In this document: in pieces, positions 1 through 13,200 of the stretch | Layout: the number at the start of each line of letters is the position of its first letter | How positions within the stretch are numbered: the first letter of the stretch is position 1 | NCBI GenBank assembly: GCA_029582155.1 | Contig: CM055901.1 | Location: 21,927,597-21,991,596, forward strand | Origin: Panopea generosa | Taxonomy: Eukaryota; Mollusca; Bivalvia; Adapedonta; Hiatellidae | Direction: 5' to 3' | Length of the DNA: 64,000 bases | Notes under the pieces: generated by a model | What the model was told of the DNA's origin: nothing | Database searches by the model: none | The model's input: the letters and a program-made list of their open reading frames with translations, nothing else | Program-made: the position numbers and the translations under genes

Positions 1-566
1 TCTCTTCAGGAAGGTAGGATAAACATAAAGTAACATGTTGACACCTGTAGAAACTGTCTTCAGGAAGGTAGGATACACATAAAGTAACATGTTGACACCT
101 GTAAAATCTGTCTTCAGGAAGGTAGGATACACATATGTTGACACCTGTAGAAACTGTCTTCAGGAAAGTAGGATACACATCAAGTAACATGTTGACACCT
201 GTAGAAACTGTCTTCAGGAAGGTTGGATACACATGAAGAAACATGTTTACACCTGTAAAATCTGTCTTCAGGGAGATATGATACACATAAAGTAACATGT
301 TGACACCTGTAAAAACTGTCTTCAGGGAGATATGATACACATAAAGTAACATGTTGACACCTGTAAAATCTGTCTTCAGGGAGATATGATACACATAAAG
401 TAACATGTTGACACCTGTAAAAACTGTCTTCATGAAGGTAGGATACGCGTAAAGTAACATGTTGATACTTGTAAAAACTGTCTTCAGGAAGGTATGATAC
501 GCATAAAGTAACATGTTGGCACCTGTAAAAACTGTTTTCAGGAAGGTAGGATACGCGTAATAAACA
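1..566. repeat. 54-bp tandem array (about 10 units, continues left)
   Basis: Core GTCTTCAGGAAGGTAGGATA then ACACATAAAGTAACATGTTG; spacing is exactly 54 from 208 onward, with one shortened early unit. It gives a 132-codon open frame on the - strand that is not a gene. The CAGGAAG|GTAGGA core resembles an exon end with a donor, so it may copy the preceding unseen CC2D2A exon (inference). Confidence 0.9.
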
Positions 567-1028
567 TTCATAATTCATGATAGGTAAAGTTTTTATGTTA
601 CCTTGGCTTTAAAGAAAACCTACAGAGTTATCTTGCAACAGCTGACCGGTATCCGCCTACGAAGAGCTTGACATTTCTAAAAAGTTTATAGAACAGTAGA
701 ATGTAATAAATAGTTTGCTTAGGATAAACTCACTGAAAGTTTGACAAAGAATTGATAACATCCATAATTAGTGGAACATGGATGTAGTTGTGATGGATAG
801 TAACATCTTTGTACAGAGGTAGAACTTTTGATAAATAGTTGACCAGATACAATTAGTCATAGGATGTCTTTCTTTTTTAAGATTAATGTGAACAGTTGAT
901 TGATAAAGTGTTTTATTTTTGTACTCTATGTATATCTGATATGAACATATCCGTTTCTGTTTTGTAAATGTTGGTGGATATGTTTGAATGACATATATTA
1001 TATTTGATCTACATGTATACACATTCAG
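567..1028. other. Intron, no recognised element
   Basis: AT-rich sequence between the first array and exon 1. I see no gene, repeat or RNA in it. Confidence 0.5.
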
Positions 1029-1238
1029 GCAATAATCCGTGAGTTTGACAACCGTTATATCGATGGTTCAACAGAAGGTGTGGGACACTACCAGCTGGAT
1101 GTGGACATCAACCAGATCTGCCTGTCCCATCACCACCTGTACAGTAGAGAACATGTCCTGTCACAGAGACTTACGCAGCTGTATGAGCAGTATGTCATAC
1201 GGCAGAGGAAAAATATGACGCAGTACCTGGGTGAAAAG
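1029..1238 (+). CDS. CC2D2A: CC2D2A exon 1 (window numbering), coiled coil
   Basis: Phase 0 at both ends, 70 codons, starting [10 protein letters not shown] and ending MTQYLGEK. The acceptor is ATTCAG; the donor AAG|GTGCAG is weak but keeps the chain in frame. The residues are helical and charged, as expected upstream of the CC2D2A coiled coil. No start codon here; the gene continues to the left. Confidence 0.8.
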
Positions 1239-4200
1239 GTGCAGATTATTTGTAGTACTGTTTATTTCATTTATTTTTTGTCATTTCTTTTAAGAATATA
1301 ACTCTTCATTTTGTGGATGACAATTATTCCAAAGTAAAAAGGGTGCCAATTATTTATTCATTAATTCCATGAACACCCCCTTGTTATTTTCATTCTTGTA
1401 TCCAGATATCAACCTCATTTATAAGAATTTTGTGAAAACTGATATGATATGCTGGCGTTGGAAAAGTTAACTTTATATCTGGTTAGTGCAGGTGATGGAG
1501 CATTTACTGATTCTTTTAGAAGTAACAACATAATTACATACATATGTTTCTTTGAAGTTTTCCATTATATAAATAATAATATGACATTAATTTTAATTTA
1601 TGTAGTTGAAAGCCTTGAAGAACTCTGCCCTGCATCTCCAGGACCATATTGCAGCACACAGGGTATGTGTATTATTTGTGTATGATATGTTTTTTTATAT
1701 GTATTATATGTTTATGATGTATTATATGTATATTGTATGTGTATTATATGTGTATTATATGTTTATGATATGTGTACGTTATGTGTGAACTATGTTTTAT
1801 ATGTGTATTATATATGTTTTATATGTGTATGATGTATTATATGTATATTTTCTGTATATTTTATGTGTATGATATGTGTATTATATGTGTACTATATGTG
1901 TTTTATATGTGTATGATATGTAAATTATATGTGTACTTTATGTGTTTTATATGTATATTATATGTGTATTATATGTGAACTAAATGTTTATAATATGTGT
2001 ACGATATGTGTACTATGTGTGTATGATAGGTGTATTATATGTGAATAATATGTGTATTATATGTGTATTATATTTGTATGATATGAGTATGATATGTATT
2101 ATATGTGTAATATATTTGTATGATATGTGTATGATATGTGTATGATAGTTGTATTATATGTGTATGATATGTGTATTATATGTGTACTATATGTGTATTT
2201 CATGTGTATTATAGTCATTTAATCATCCATTGGTATACGAAGATTTCCTATTATTGCATTAATGTTTTATCTAATTAAATACTCAATGGTTTGTTTGCAA
2301 CTATAAAAATGTGTAAAACACACACAAATGTAAACAAACATGTTAACAATCACTAATTTTGATATAACACAATAATATTGAGTACATTGCAAGATGGTAC
2401 TGCTTGCACATACCAGGAGAGATGGGATTTTCTACAGATTCCTAAACTGACCTCATGTCTTGGCAGTTATAATTACATGTACATCCATGGGCTGTGTCAG
2501 AGTACATAATCTGTGCTTGCATTATATTATAATCATTGCTATGACAACAGTAATGAGTGCAAGGGAATAGTGTACTATTGTATGTGATATTTGTCATAAA
2601 GTCAATTTCCTCCTAGTAGACGTCATATTAACACCGTCTTCCACACCATCAACTGCGGAAACTTTAAGAAGGTAGTATGTTCAAATACAATAATTGTATG
2701 CATGTTAATGATGACATCAATATATACACTATTCTTTGTGTAATGTTTTTTACATTGTTGCGGTAGTGCAGTTGGTGGAGACATCAAAATTAATATGCTA
2801 GGTGCTGATGCCACAGGAGATGTGGGTTGGAATCCAGAAAATGATAATGGTGGTTGTCCTATATTAAAAATGTAAACTAATCCAACTTTATATTCCTGTT
2901 TATGCAAATGTAAGGTCACAGTGACGGGTCAAGCTTGTTTGATGATACCTTATTTGCATCATTGTGACATTTCAGAGTGAGCACAGTTTGACAGACAGAG
3001 CCAACTACGACAGAAGATTGCAAGATTATAAATATGAAATAAAGTAATCAGAAATTACCTATTATCAGCATGTGTCAAGAAAATATCAATTTAATGCACT
3101 ATTTTGAAGCCTTGAAGGTTAAAATGTGTTAATTTCACCACATCTTTAAAAGTGTTATAATTGATAGAAATACTATTATATAAAATGGAACATGAATTAT
3201 AGATGTGGATTACTTACTTTAAGATGGTAAGATATAAATATAGAAAGATGAAGACATCAGTGTATGTTATACTTCATTTAGAAGATGATTTTGATATTCC
3301 ATAATATGGTGGTTAACTTTGGTTCTATCTGGGGTCAGGTCATTCCAAAGAGTTTAAATATGGTACAAGTAGATCTGGCTCCAGTTTTACCATCAATTTT
3401 ACTAACTCTTGCTTAATACTTAAAAACTAATATTGACTGGTTACTTTAATATTCTTAAATCAATGTTAATGAAACCAAATACAGTTTTTTTTAGAACCAG
3501 CCTAAAATCATGATTACTTGGATGCTTTTCTTGGTGAAACAGAACCAAGTATTTAAATAAATATTTTGTCTACCTGATCTCGGTGTAGTGTGATTTGGTT
3601 TGGGTATTATGTCATGTGTCTGTGATATGATGCTCAAGTATGGCAGGGCTTATCATATACCATCGTTATATGACGTAAGTTGTTGAAAGTGATGCTAAAT
3701 GTCATAAAGTACAATGACATGTAGAGTTGAGAAGATTCAATAAAAAACTCTTATTAGAATAAGGGAATTGTTTTATGTCTCAACAAGTCTGGCCAGATTA
3801 GCTCAGTTGTTAGCGCATCTGACTATCAATCCAGGGGTTGTAAGTTCGAATCCCCGCCATGCCACAATCTCCATGATAATTGATATACAACATTGCGTCT
3901 CATTATCATTCTCACCGCTGAATCAAGTGGGAAAGTTATCAGTTAATTGCATAGATGGAGTGTGCTCAAGTACTGGTTAACCTTCCAGGATCCCAGGAAG
4001 CAGTGGTTAAGTTATCTGATCATCTGTTAGCCATCAATGGCATAAAAATGTCGCTAAATATTCAATCAATTAATCAATCAATCAATCAATGTCTTAACAA
4101 TTTGTGTGTCGTTCATAGTTAATGTTATACAGTGTTTTATACATTTTTGTACAGACAAACTCGTTCCTTGCGAGACAGAGAGGAACAATCAGACCGTACA

Positions 4201-7200
4201 TTACTGAAGAATATTATACACACCTGGAAGGAAATAAAGTCACAGAGAGACCTACAGAAATATACCAACACACCTGTCAGGCTTCAGATCCGCAAGTAAG
4301 AATGTATTCACTCTCACAACATTGTGTTTCACCTTGAATACAAGTATTAGAAGCCAACATAATTTGAAATGTTTCCTTCATAGCTTAATGAAATATACTT
4401 TCTTAGAATAATGTCATGTCTTATAAACTCCAAAACTGTTTGAGGTAACTTCAAGAAACTTTGCACACATGTGTAGTTGTCCAGTAGTGCCATTTCCTGT
4501 TGGGGAGTTTTCATTTTCAATATATTTTCTGTTACCATGGAAACAAGTTGTGCCATTTGCTGGGAGGGAGTTTTCGTTTTCAATAATCTTTTTCTATTTC
4601 CATGTTTCATTAGCCGTAATTACAATGTCTATTTCAGGAGCATAACTCCAAAACCCTGACAACCATGGATGTCTGATTGTAATTGTTGTATGTTACAAAT
4701 GTAGTAGATATTGGATTTTCATGATCTGAATGTTTCCTATTACAGAGAGGAAGTGGACAAGACACAGGATCAGTTTGTCTGGAAACAAGAAATAGAAGAT
4801 GAAATAGAAGAACTCCGTGAAGAGTATGAGAGAGATTATAAACATAAAATGTTAACTTATGAGGAAGAGATGGCCAAGTACCAGAAACAAATACAGGCCA
4901 AGGTAAGTTTCAGATTGGAAAAACTGCTTGTGAGTGGTTGTGATACAACTGATGTAAAGGACAATTAGTTAAGTTGAAAACTAACATTTGATAACTTTTT
5001 ACAGAGACTAATAAAAGTTAAGTGACATAAAACATTGTTGTATTCCCATATTTTCCATATTTTATAATTAGTTTTGTTTAAGGTATATGTTATATATATG
5101 CGCTGTTTTTTCTAAATCTACAAACAGAAAGAGGCAGAGAAGAGACTACGCAAAAAGAAGGGAAGACGTGGCTCCAAACAAAGTCGTTCCAGCGGTGCAT
5201 CAGGGTCAGCAGCAGAGGATACCACAGAGGTAAGAAATATTGGATTAAGCACATAGTTGTTTATGTTAAACATTGGTGTCAGTCAGGTCATCAGGACCAG
5301 CAGCAGAGGATACCACAGAGGTAAGAAATATTGGTTAAGCACATAGTTGTTCATGTTAAACATTGGTGTCAGTAAGGTCATCAGGGTCAGTAGTAGAGGA
5401 TACCACAGAGGTAAGAAATATTGGATTAAGCACATAGTTGTTTATGTTAAACATTGGTGTCAGTCAGGTCATCAGGGTCAGCAGCAGAGGATACCACAGA
5501 GGTAAGAAATATTGGATTAAGCACATAGTTGTTCATGTTAAACATTGGTGCCAGTAAGGTCATCAGGACCAGCAGCAGAGGATACCACAGAGGTAAGAAA
5601 TATTGGATTAAGCACATAGTTGTTCATGTTAGACATTGGTGTCAGTAAGGTCATCAGGACCAGCAGCAGAGGATACCACAGAGGTAAGAAATATTGGATT
5701 AAGCACATAGTTGTTCATGTTAGACATTGGTGTCAGTAAGGTCATCAGGGTCAGCAGCAGGGGATTCCACAGAAGTAAGAAATATTGGATTAAGCACATA
5801 GTTGTTCATGTTAAACATTGGTGTCAGTAAGGTCATCAGGACCAGCAGCAGAGGATACCACAGAGGTAAGAAATATTGGATTAAGCACATAGTTGTTCAT
5901 GTTAGACATTGGTGTCAGTAAGGTCATCAGGACCAGCAGCAGAGGATACCACAGAGGGAAGAAATATTGGATTAAGCACATAGTTGTTCATGTTAGACAT
6001 TGGTGTCAGTAAGGTCATCAGGGTCAGCAGCAGAGGATTCCACAGAGGTAAGAAATATCGGATTAAGCACATAGTTGTTCATTTTAAATATTGGTGTCAA
6101 TAAGGTCATCAGGGTCAGCAGCAGAGGATACCACAGAGGGAAGAAATATTGGATTAAGCACATAGTTGTTCATTTTAAATATTGGTGTCAGTAAGGTCAT
6201 CAGGGTCAGCAGCAGAGGATTCCACAGAAGTAAGAAATATTGGATTAAGCACATAGTTGTTCATGTTAGACATTGGTGTCATCAAGGTCATCAGGGTCAG
6301 CAGCAGAGGATACTACAGAGGTAAGAAATATTGGTTAAGCACATAGTTTTTCATGTTAAATATTGGTGTCAGTAAGGTCATCAGGGTCAGCAGCAGAGGA
6401 TACCACAGAGGTAAGAAATATTGGCACATACAGTACAACTTCAGTGGCTTGAACACGGATGGCTGAAATACCACATATAGCTCAAACCACTTATCCGGTC
6501 CAAATTCCTATTTTGATGTATGTACTTGTATATGATGTTGAACAATACTTGGCTCAAACAATCTTTAACTCGAAGTATTCTGTCCAGTCATGTCGGGTTC
6601 CAGCCTTCGAAGTTCAACTGTAATTATTTATGTTAGAAGCCAGAAGGATCAGCAAGGCTAACATGGTCAGCAGCAAAAGATACTACAGAAGGAGAAAATA
6701 TTGAAATATTGGATTCTTGTTATTTTAGAGAGGTTTGATTTGGTACTTTTACAAACTTGTAAATTTCTTCTATTATCTCCCTTCAAAACCAGAAATTCAT
6801 TCATCAAACACAGAAAAGCAAGCTCTGTTTATTTATTGTACATTTCAGTTTTGTATGAGGAAATAAATTGGCAACTTTAAATGTTGGTTTGTGAATGTTT
6901 TTAGCAACTGTTTCATGACTTACTACAGGAACAGCTGAAGAAAGACCAGGAGACACTGGATGAACCTGACCTGGGCCAGCCAGAACCTCCGGAGCAACAA
7001 GATGACTCCATGATCCGGACCAAGGTTACGGACAAGGCCAAGGAAGTACGACGTCGACCTGGGGAACCTAAACTACACCTAGAATTATCAAATACAGCCA
7101 CTATCACTCCCACTGTCAACTGTCCAACGTGAGTAATGATGAAAATGACCTAACCACAATAACTTATTCATTTTCCTTCGATTGTGAAACAAGCTCTTAT

Positions 7201-10200
7201 TATATAGGCAAATCATGCTTGAAGTCTTCCTGGGTAGAACCAGTGTTAAGCAAATGCAGAAAAGTGTCAAGGACACCACACATAGCCTGGCGGTGGATCA
7301 TAACCATGACCCTTCGATTATGAGTTCGGTGTTCTACCACTGGACCACGCGCTCCCCTACCACAATTACTACTGTTGATTGTAATGAAATCATAATGTTA
7401 ATTCAGTGTACTAAATTACTGATGTTGAATAAATAAAAAGGTGATAGTGCAGTGGATAGAGTTTTGGCCACTCACGCTAGAGGTTGTGGGTTTGATCCCC
7501 AGCTTGACCTAATGGCCTCTCATGAAGAACACTCAGTACTGGTTCTACACACAAAGCAGACTGGAGAACAATTCATATAATCTGTGTGCTTACTTCACAA
7601 TCAAGCTAAAATAAATTGATATAAACTTTATAATAAAATAACGAAGTTTCTGAATAGGCTTGCCAAGATTGTTCTCATATCATGCAGAGATGACGACTGG
7701 GTACTGGAACACAAATATAATAAAGGTTTAAAGTCTAGTCAACATTAGTGAATATGGTTACTGGCCTCACTGGTACTACTACTGTATAAATAACCTGTAA
7801 CACGGGGAACCAAGATACTTTATTATATTTCAGTGGCGAATCACGGCGGAGAGATGACGTTTCCAAATGTAAAATATTTGTCAAAGTTTTATTCAACAAC
7901 AAGGAAGTGTGTAGGACAAGTGCCAAGTAAGTTTTGTTTATGGTTAACATTTATTGTAGTCTTGTTTAACAACTAAAAAGAGCGCAGGACAAGTATTAAA
8001 TACATTTTGTTTAAGATTAATATATATTGTAGTCTATTTTAACAAAGAAGTGTTTAGAATAAGCGCCTAGTGAGTTTTGTTAATGGTTAACAAGGAAGTG
8101 TGTGGGAAGAATGTTATTTTTTGTTTATGGTTAACAGGACAAGTGTCATGTTTTGTTAATGGTCAATAGGAAAAGTATCAAGTTGTGTTTACGGTTAACA
8201 GGACTAGTGCCATGTTTTGTTTATGGTTAACATGACAAGTCTCATGTTTTGTTTATGGTTAACAGGACAATTGCCATGTTTTGTTTATGGTTAACAGGAC
8301 AAGTGCCATGTTTTGTTTATGGTTAACATGACATATATCAGGTTGTGTTTATTATTAACAGGACAAGTGCAATGTTTTGTTTATGGTAAAAAGGACAGTA
8401 TTAAGTTTTGTTAATGGTTAACAGGACAAGTGCCAAGTTGTGTTTATGGTTAACATTTTGGTTTACAAGCCTTCATTACATTTTTTCTGCTGAAAGGAAA
8501 TTTATTTTGCTTTATGAAAAAGTTTAAATAAAATATATTGAAGATGTTGAAGAAAATGTTTTAAGCATGTGCTTCATTTTAAGTCTTTTGCATAAAATTG
8601 CACAAGTTAAGTACTTATTCATGGTCAGGCAAATCAATCTCATTTTTCTATAAGGATACCATAGGACAAGTGACATGACTAAAATTTTGAGTGTATACAC
8701 TATTAGAATAAAGTTATATAGCAATAAAAGTAAAATATTAAGTATTTTGATAATTAAATAATATTTATTGTTGTTTTTTTATAATTTCAGACCTTTATCT
8801 CAGGATTTTAAAGTCAACTATGGCCAAATTTACAATTTAAAAATTGTGCAATGGCCAGAAAGTATCAAATTCCAGGTAATTTGTGTTTTTTGTTTAATTA
8901 GCATTTCATTGAAATGTGGTCTTCATGTACTACCAAGTAAATGGCTTTTATGTTTTGCACTTATTGTCTGATGCTCTTCATGCTTTCAGGACCGCAGCGT
9001 GGTCTAGTGGTGCAGCGTCCGCCTCACATGTGAAAGGTTGTGAGTTTGATCCCCGACTGGGTCATACCAAAAACTTTAAAAATGATACTAGAAGCTTCCT
9101 CACTTGGCGCTCAGCATTTAGAGGACAGTTCTAGGTCTGGTCGGCCCGGTGTCAATATAATGTGACTGGGTGGGGTATCATACCACGTGTCTGCAGCATG
9201 ATACTCCAGTGTGACAGTGCTCAGAATACTGTCTCAAGTAGACACCATCGCGATATGACTGAAAAATTGTTGAAAGCGACGCTAAACACCATACAACAAC
9301 ATCTTCATGCTTTCAACACACACTGACATTTTATGAGTTTGTAAAAATGTTCCAAATTTCTTAAAGATTATATTTCACTGATGTACTTTAGTAAAGTACA
9401 CAACTTAAAATATACATTATATGTACATAATATTTTATTTTTTATTATACCCCCGACAAACGAAGTTTTGAGGGGGTATATTGGAGTCACCCTGTGGTCG
9501 GTCTGTCGGTCGGTCTGTCCGTTGCAATTTTCCTTGTCCGGAGCATCACTTGAAAAGTACTGGATGGAATTTCATCAAACGTCATACAATGGTAGAATAT
9601 AACGAGAGGAAGTGCAGTGTACAAGAAACATAACTCTATTCTTACTAATTACAGAGTTATTGCCCTTTGATATTTTTTCTTGTCCGGAGCATAACTTGAA
9701 AAGTACCGGATGGAATTTCATCAAGCTTCATACAATGGTAGAATATAATGAGAGGAAGTGCAGTGTACAAGAAACATAACTCTATTCTTGCTAATTACAG
9801 AGTTATTGCCCTTTGATATATTTCCCTTGTCCGGAGCATTACTTTTAAAGTACTGGATGGAATTTCATCAAACTTCATACAATGGTAGAATATAATGACA
9901 GGAAGTGCAGTGTACAGGAAACATAACTCTATTCTTGCTAATTACAGAGTTATTGCCCTTTGAAAATTTTCTTGTCCGGAGCATAACTTGAAAAGTACCG
10001 GATGGAATTTCATCAAGCTTCATACAATGGTAGAATATAATGAGAGGAAGTGCAGTGTACAGGAAACATAACTCTATTCTTGCTAATTACAGAGTTATTG
10101 CCCTTTGATATATTACCCTTGTCTGGAGCATTACTTTTAAAGTACTGGATGGAATTTCATCAAACTTCATACAATGGTAGAATATAATGACAGGAAGTGC

Positions 10201-13200
10201 AGTGTACAGGAAACATAACTCTATTCTTGCTAATTACAGAGTTATTGCCCTTTGATATATTTCCCTTGTCTGGAGCATTACTTTTAAAGTACTGTATGGA
10301 ATTTCATCAAACTTCATACAATGGTAGAATATAATGACAGGAAGTGCAGTGTACAAGAAACATAACTCTATTCTTGCTAATTACAGAGTTATTGCCCTTT
10401 GATATATTTCCCTTGTCTGGAGCATTACTTTTAAAGTACTGGATGGAATTTCATACTTCATATTTCATAATGGTAAACCATTTTCTGTCATGGCGGCATT
10501 CGGGGGTATTCAACACATTCAGTGATAGCTCTAGTTAATTATTAATCTGTTGATGGGTCCTTCCATGGCCGAGTGGACCAGTCTAAGGCACCATCTCAAG
10601 ATCACTTACCTCACAATGCTAAGGTTGTAGGTTTAAGTCCAGATGACTCAAAAAAGAAAGTTTGCCAGTTACTTGCTGAAGGATGGTGGTTCTACTCAGA
10701 TTCAATCTGAGGTGTTCCTCCACCAATAAAACTGGATATGCCATATATAACTTGAAATGTGTTGAAAGTGGCGATAAACACCATTTAAAATTAAAATAAC
10801 GATAATCTGTCAAATATCATTGATATAATTGTTTGGTTTGTTCTATCTTTTCATGAACTTTTTCATTCAAAACAAAGGGTCATTTTTGTTTTCATTTCTT
10901 GATGAATAATTTAAAAATCTATGGGTTAGATTGTTGATTTTGTGTACTCATTTATATAGTTGAGACTTCATACATTTTGATGAATAATCAAACAAAACAT
11001 TATAGTAACAGAATGATTACCAATCTTATTACTGTTCCCTTCCATCTACAGCTTGTAATTACTTGCAGGTATATGAGAGTATAGGACTGGGTAATCACTT
11101 GATGGCAGAGTTATGTGCCCCTATACCAGAAACAAGCGTCACATCACAGTCTGTACAGATTGAGGAGTTGGAATTCAGCAGCGATCACAGGGTTAACCAT
11201 AACCACGAGGGGGTTGGCAGTGGTAAGTATTGGTGTTTGTACTGTAGATATTACCACGAGGAGGACCAACAGTGGTAAGTATTGGTGTTTGTACTGTAGA
11301 TATTACCACGAGGGGGTCAGCAGTGGTAAGTATTGGTGTTTATACTGTAGATATTACCACGAGGGGGTCAGCAGTGGTAAGTATTGGTGTTTGTACTGTA
11401 AATATTACCACGAGGGGGTCAGCAGTGGTAAGTATTGGTGACTGTACTATAGATATTGTGTTAACCAAAGCCACAAGGGGGTCAACAGTGGTAAATATTG
11501 GTGTTTGTACTGTAGATATTGTGTTAACCATAGCCACAAGGGGGTCAACATTGGTAAGCATTGGTGTTTGTATTGTAAATATTACCATGAGGGGGTCAGC
11601 AGTGGTAAGTATTGGTGTTTGTACTGTAAATATTACCACGAGGGGGTCAGCAGTGGTAAGTATTGGTGACTGTACTATAGATATTGTGTTAACCAAAGCC
11701 ACAAGGGGGTCAACAGTGGTAAATATTGGTGTTTGTACTGTAGATATTGTGTTAACCATAGCCACAAGGGGGTCAACATTGGTAAGCATTGGTGTTTGTA
11801 TTGTAAATATTACCATGAGGGGGTTGGCAGTGGTAAATATTGGTGTTTGTATTGTAGATAGTGTGTTAACCATAGCCACGAGGGGGTCGGCAGTGGTAAG
11901 TTTTGGTGTTTGTACTATAGATATTACCATGAGTGGGTTGGGAGTTGTAAGTATTGGTGCTAGTACTGTAGATATTACCATGAGGGTGTCGGCAGTAGTA
12001 AGTATTGGTGTTTGTACTGTAGATATTACCATGAGTGGGTTGGGAGTTGTAAGTATTGGTGCTAGTACTGTAGATATTACCATGAGGGGGTCGGCAGTAG
12101 TAAGTATTGGTGTTTGTACTGTAGATATTACCATGAGTGGGTTGGGAGTTGTAAGTATTGGTGCTAGTACTGTAGATATTAACATGAGGGGGTCGGCAGT
12201 AGTAAGTATTGGTGTTTGTACTGTAGATATTACCAAGAGTGGGTTGGGAGTTGTAAGTATTGGTGCTAGTACTGTAGATATTACCATGAGGGGGTCGGCA
12301 GTAGTAATTATTTGTGTTTGTTCTGTAGATATTACCACGAGGAGGTCGGCAGTAGTAAGTTTTGGTGTTTGTGCTGTAGATATTACAATGAGGAGGTCGG
12401 CAGTAGTAAGTTTTGGTGTTTGTGCTGTATATATTACAATGAGGAGGTCGGCAGTAGTAAGTTTTGGTGTTTGTGCTGTAGATATTACAATGAGGAGGTC
12501 GGCAGTAGTAAGTTTTGGTGTTTGTACTGTAGATATTACAATGAGGAGGTCGGCAGTAGTAAGTTTTGGTGTTTGTACCGTACATATTACAATGAGGAGG
12601 TCCGCAGTAGTAAGTTTTGGTGTTTGTTCTGTAGATAGTACCATGAGGGGGTCGGCAGTAGTAGGTATTGGTGTTTGAGTAGTAAGTATTGGTGTTTGTG
12701 CCGTATATATTACAATGAGGAGGTCTGCAGTAGTAAGTTTTGGTGTTTGTACTGTAGATATTACAATGAGGAGGTCGGCAGTAGTAAGTCTTGGTGTTTG
12801 TACTGTAGATATTACAATGAGGAGGTCGGCAGTAGTAAGTTTTGGTGTTTGTACTGTAGATATTACAATGAGGAGGTCGGCAGTAGTAAGTTTTGGTTTT
12901 TGTTCTGTAGATATTGCCATGAGGGGGTCAGCAGTAGTAGGTATTGGTGTTTGTACTGTAGATATTACCATGAGGGGGTCAGCAGTAGTAGGTATTGGTG
13001 TTTGTACCATAGATATTACCATGAGGAGGTCGGCAGTAGTAAGTATTGGTGTTTGTGCCGTAGATATTACAATGAGGAGGTCGGCAGTAGTAAGTATTGG
13101 TGTTTGTGCTGTAGATATTACAATGAGGAGGTCGGCAGTAGTAAGTATTGGTGTTTGTGCTGTAGATATTACAATGAGGAGGTCGGCAGTAGTAAGTTTT

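Noticed and set aside
3791-3865. A functional tRNA gene
   Set aside because: Boxes A and B are present, but the acceptor stem does not pair well, and a SINE body and tail follow with sibling copies.
4122-4337. 71-codon frame [20 protein letters not shown]
   Set aside because: Overlaps exon 4 but in the wrong frame; the [11 protein letters not shown] frame fits CC2D2A and splice phase.
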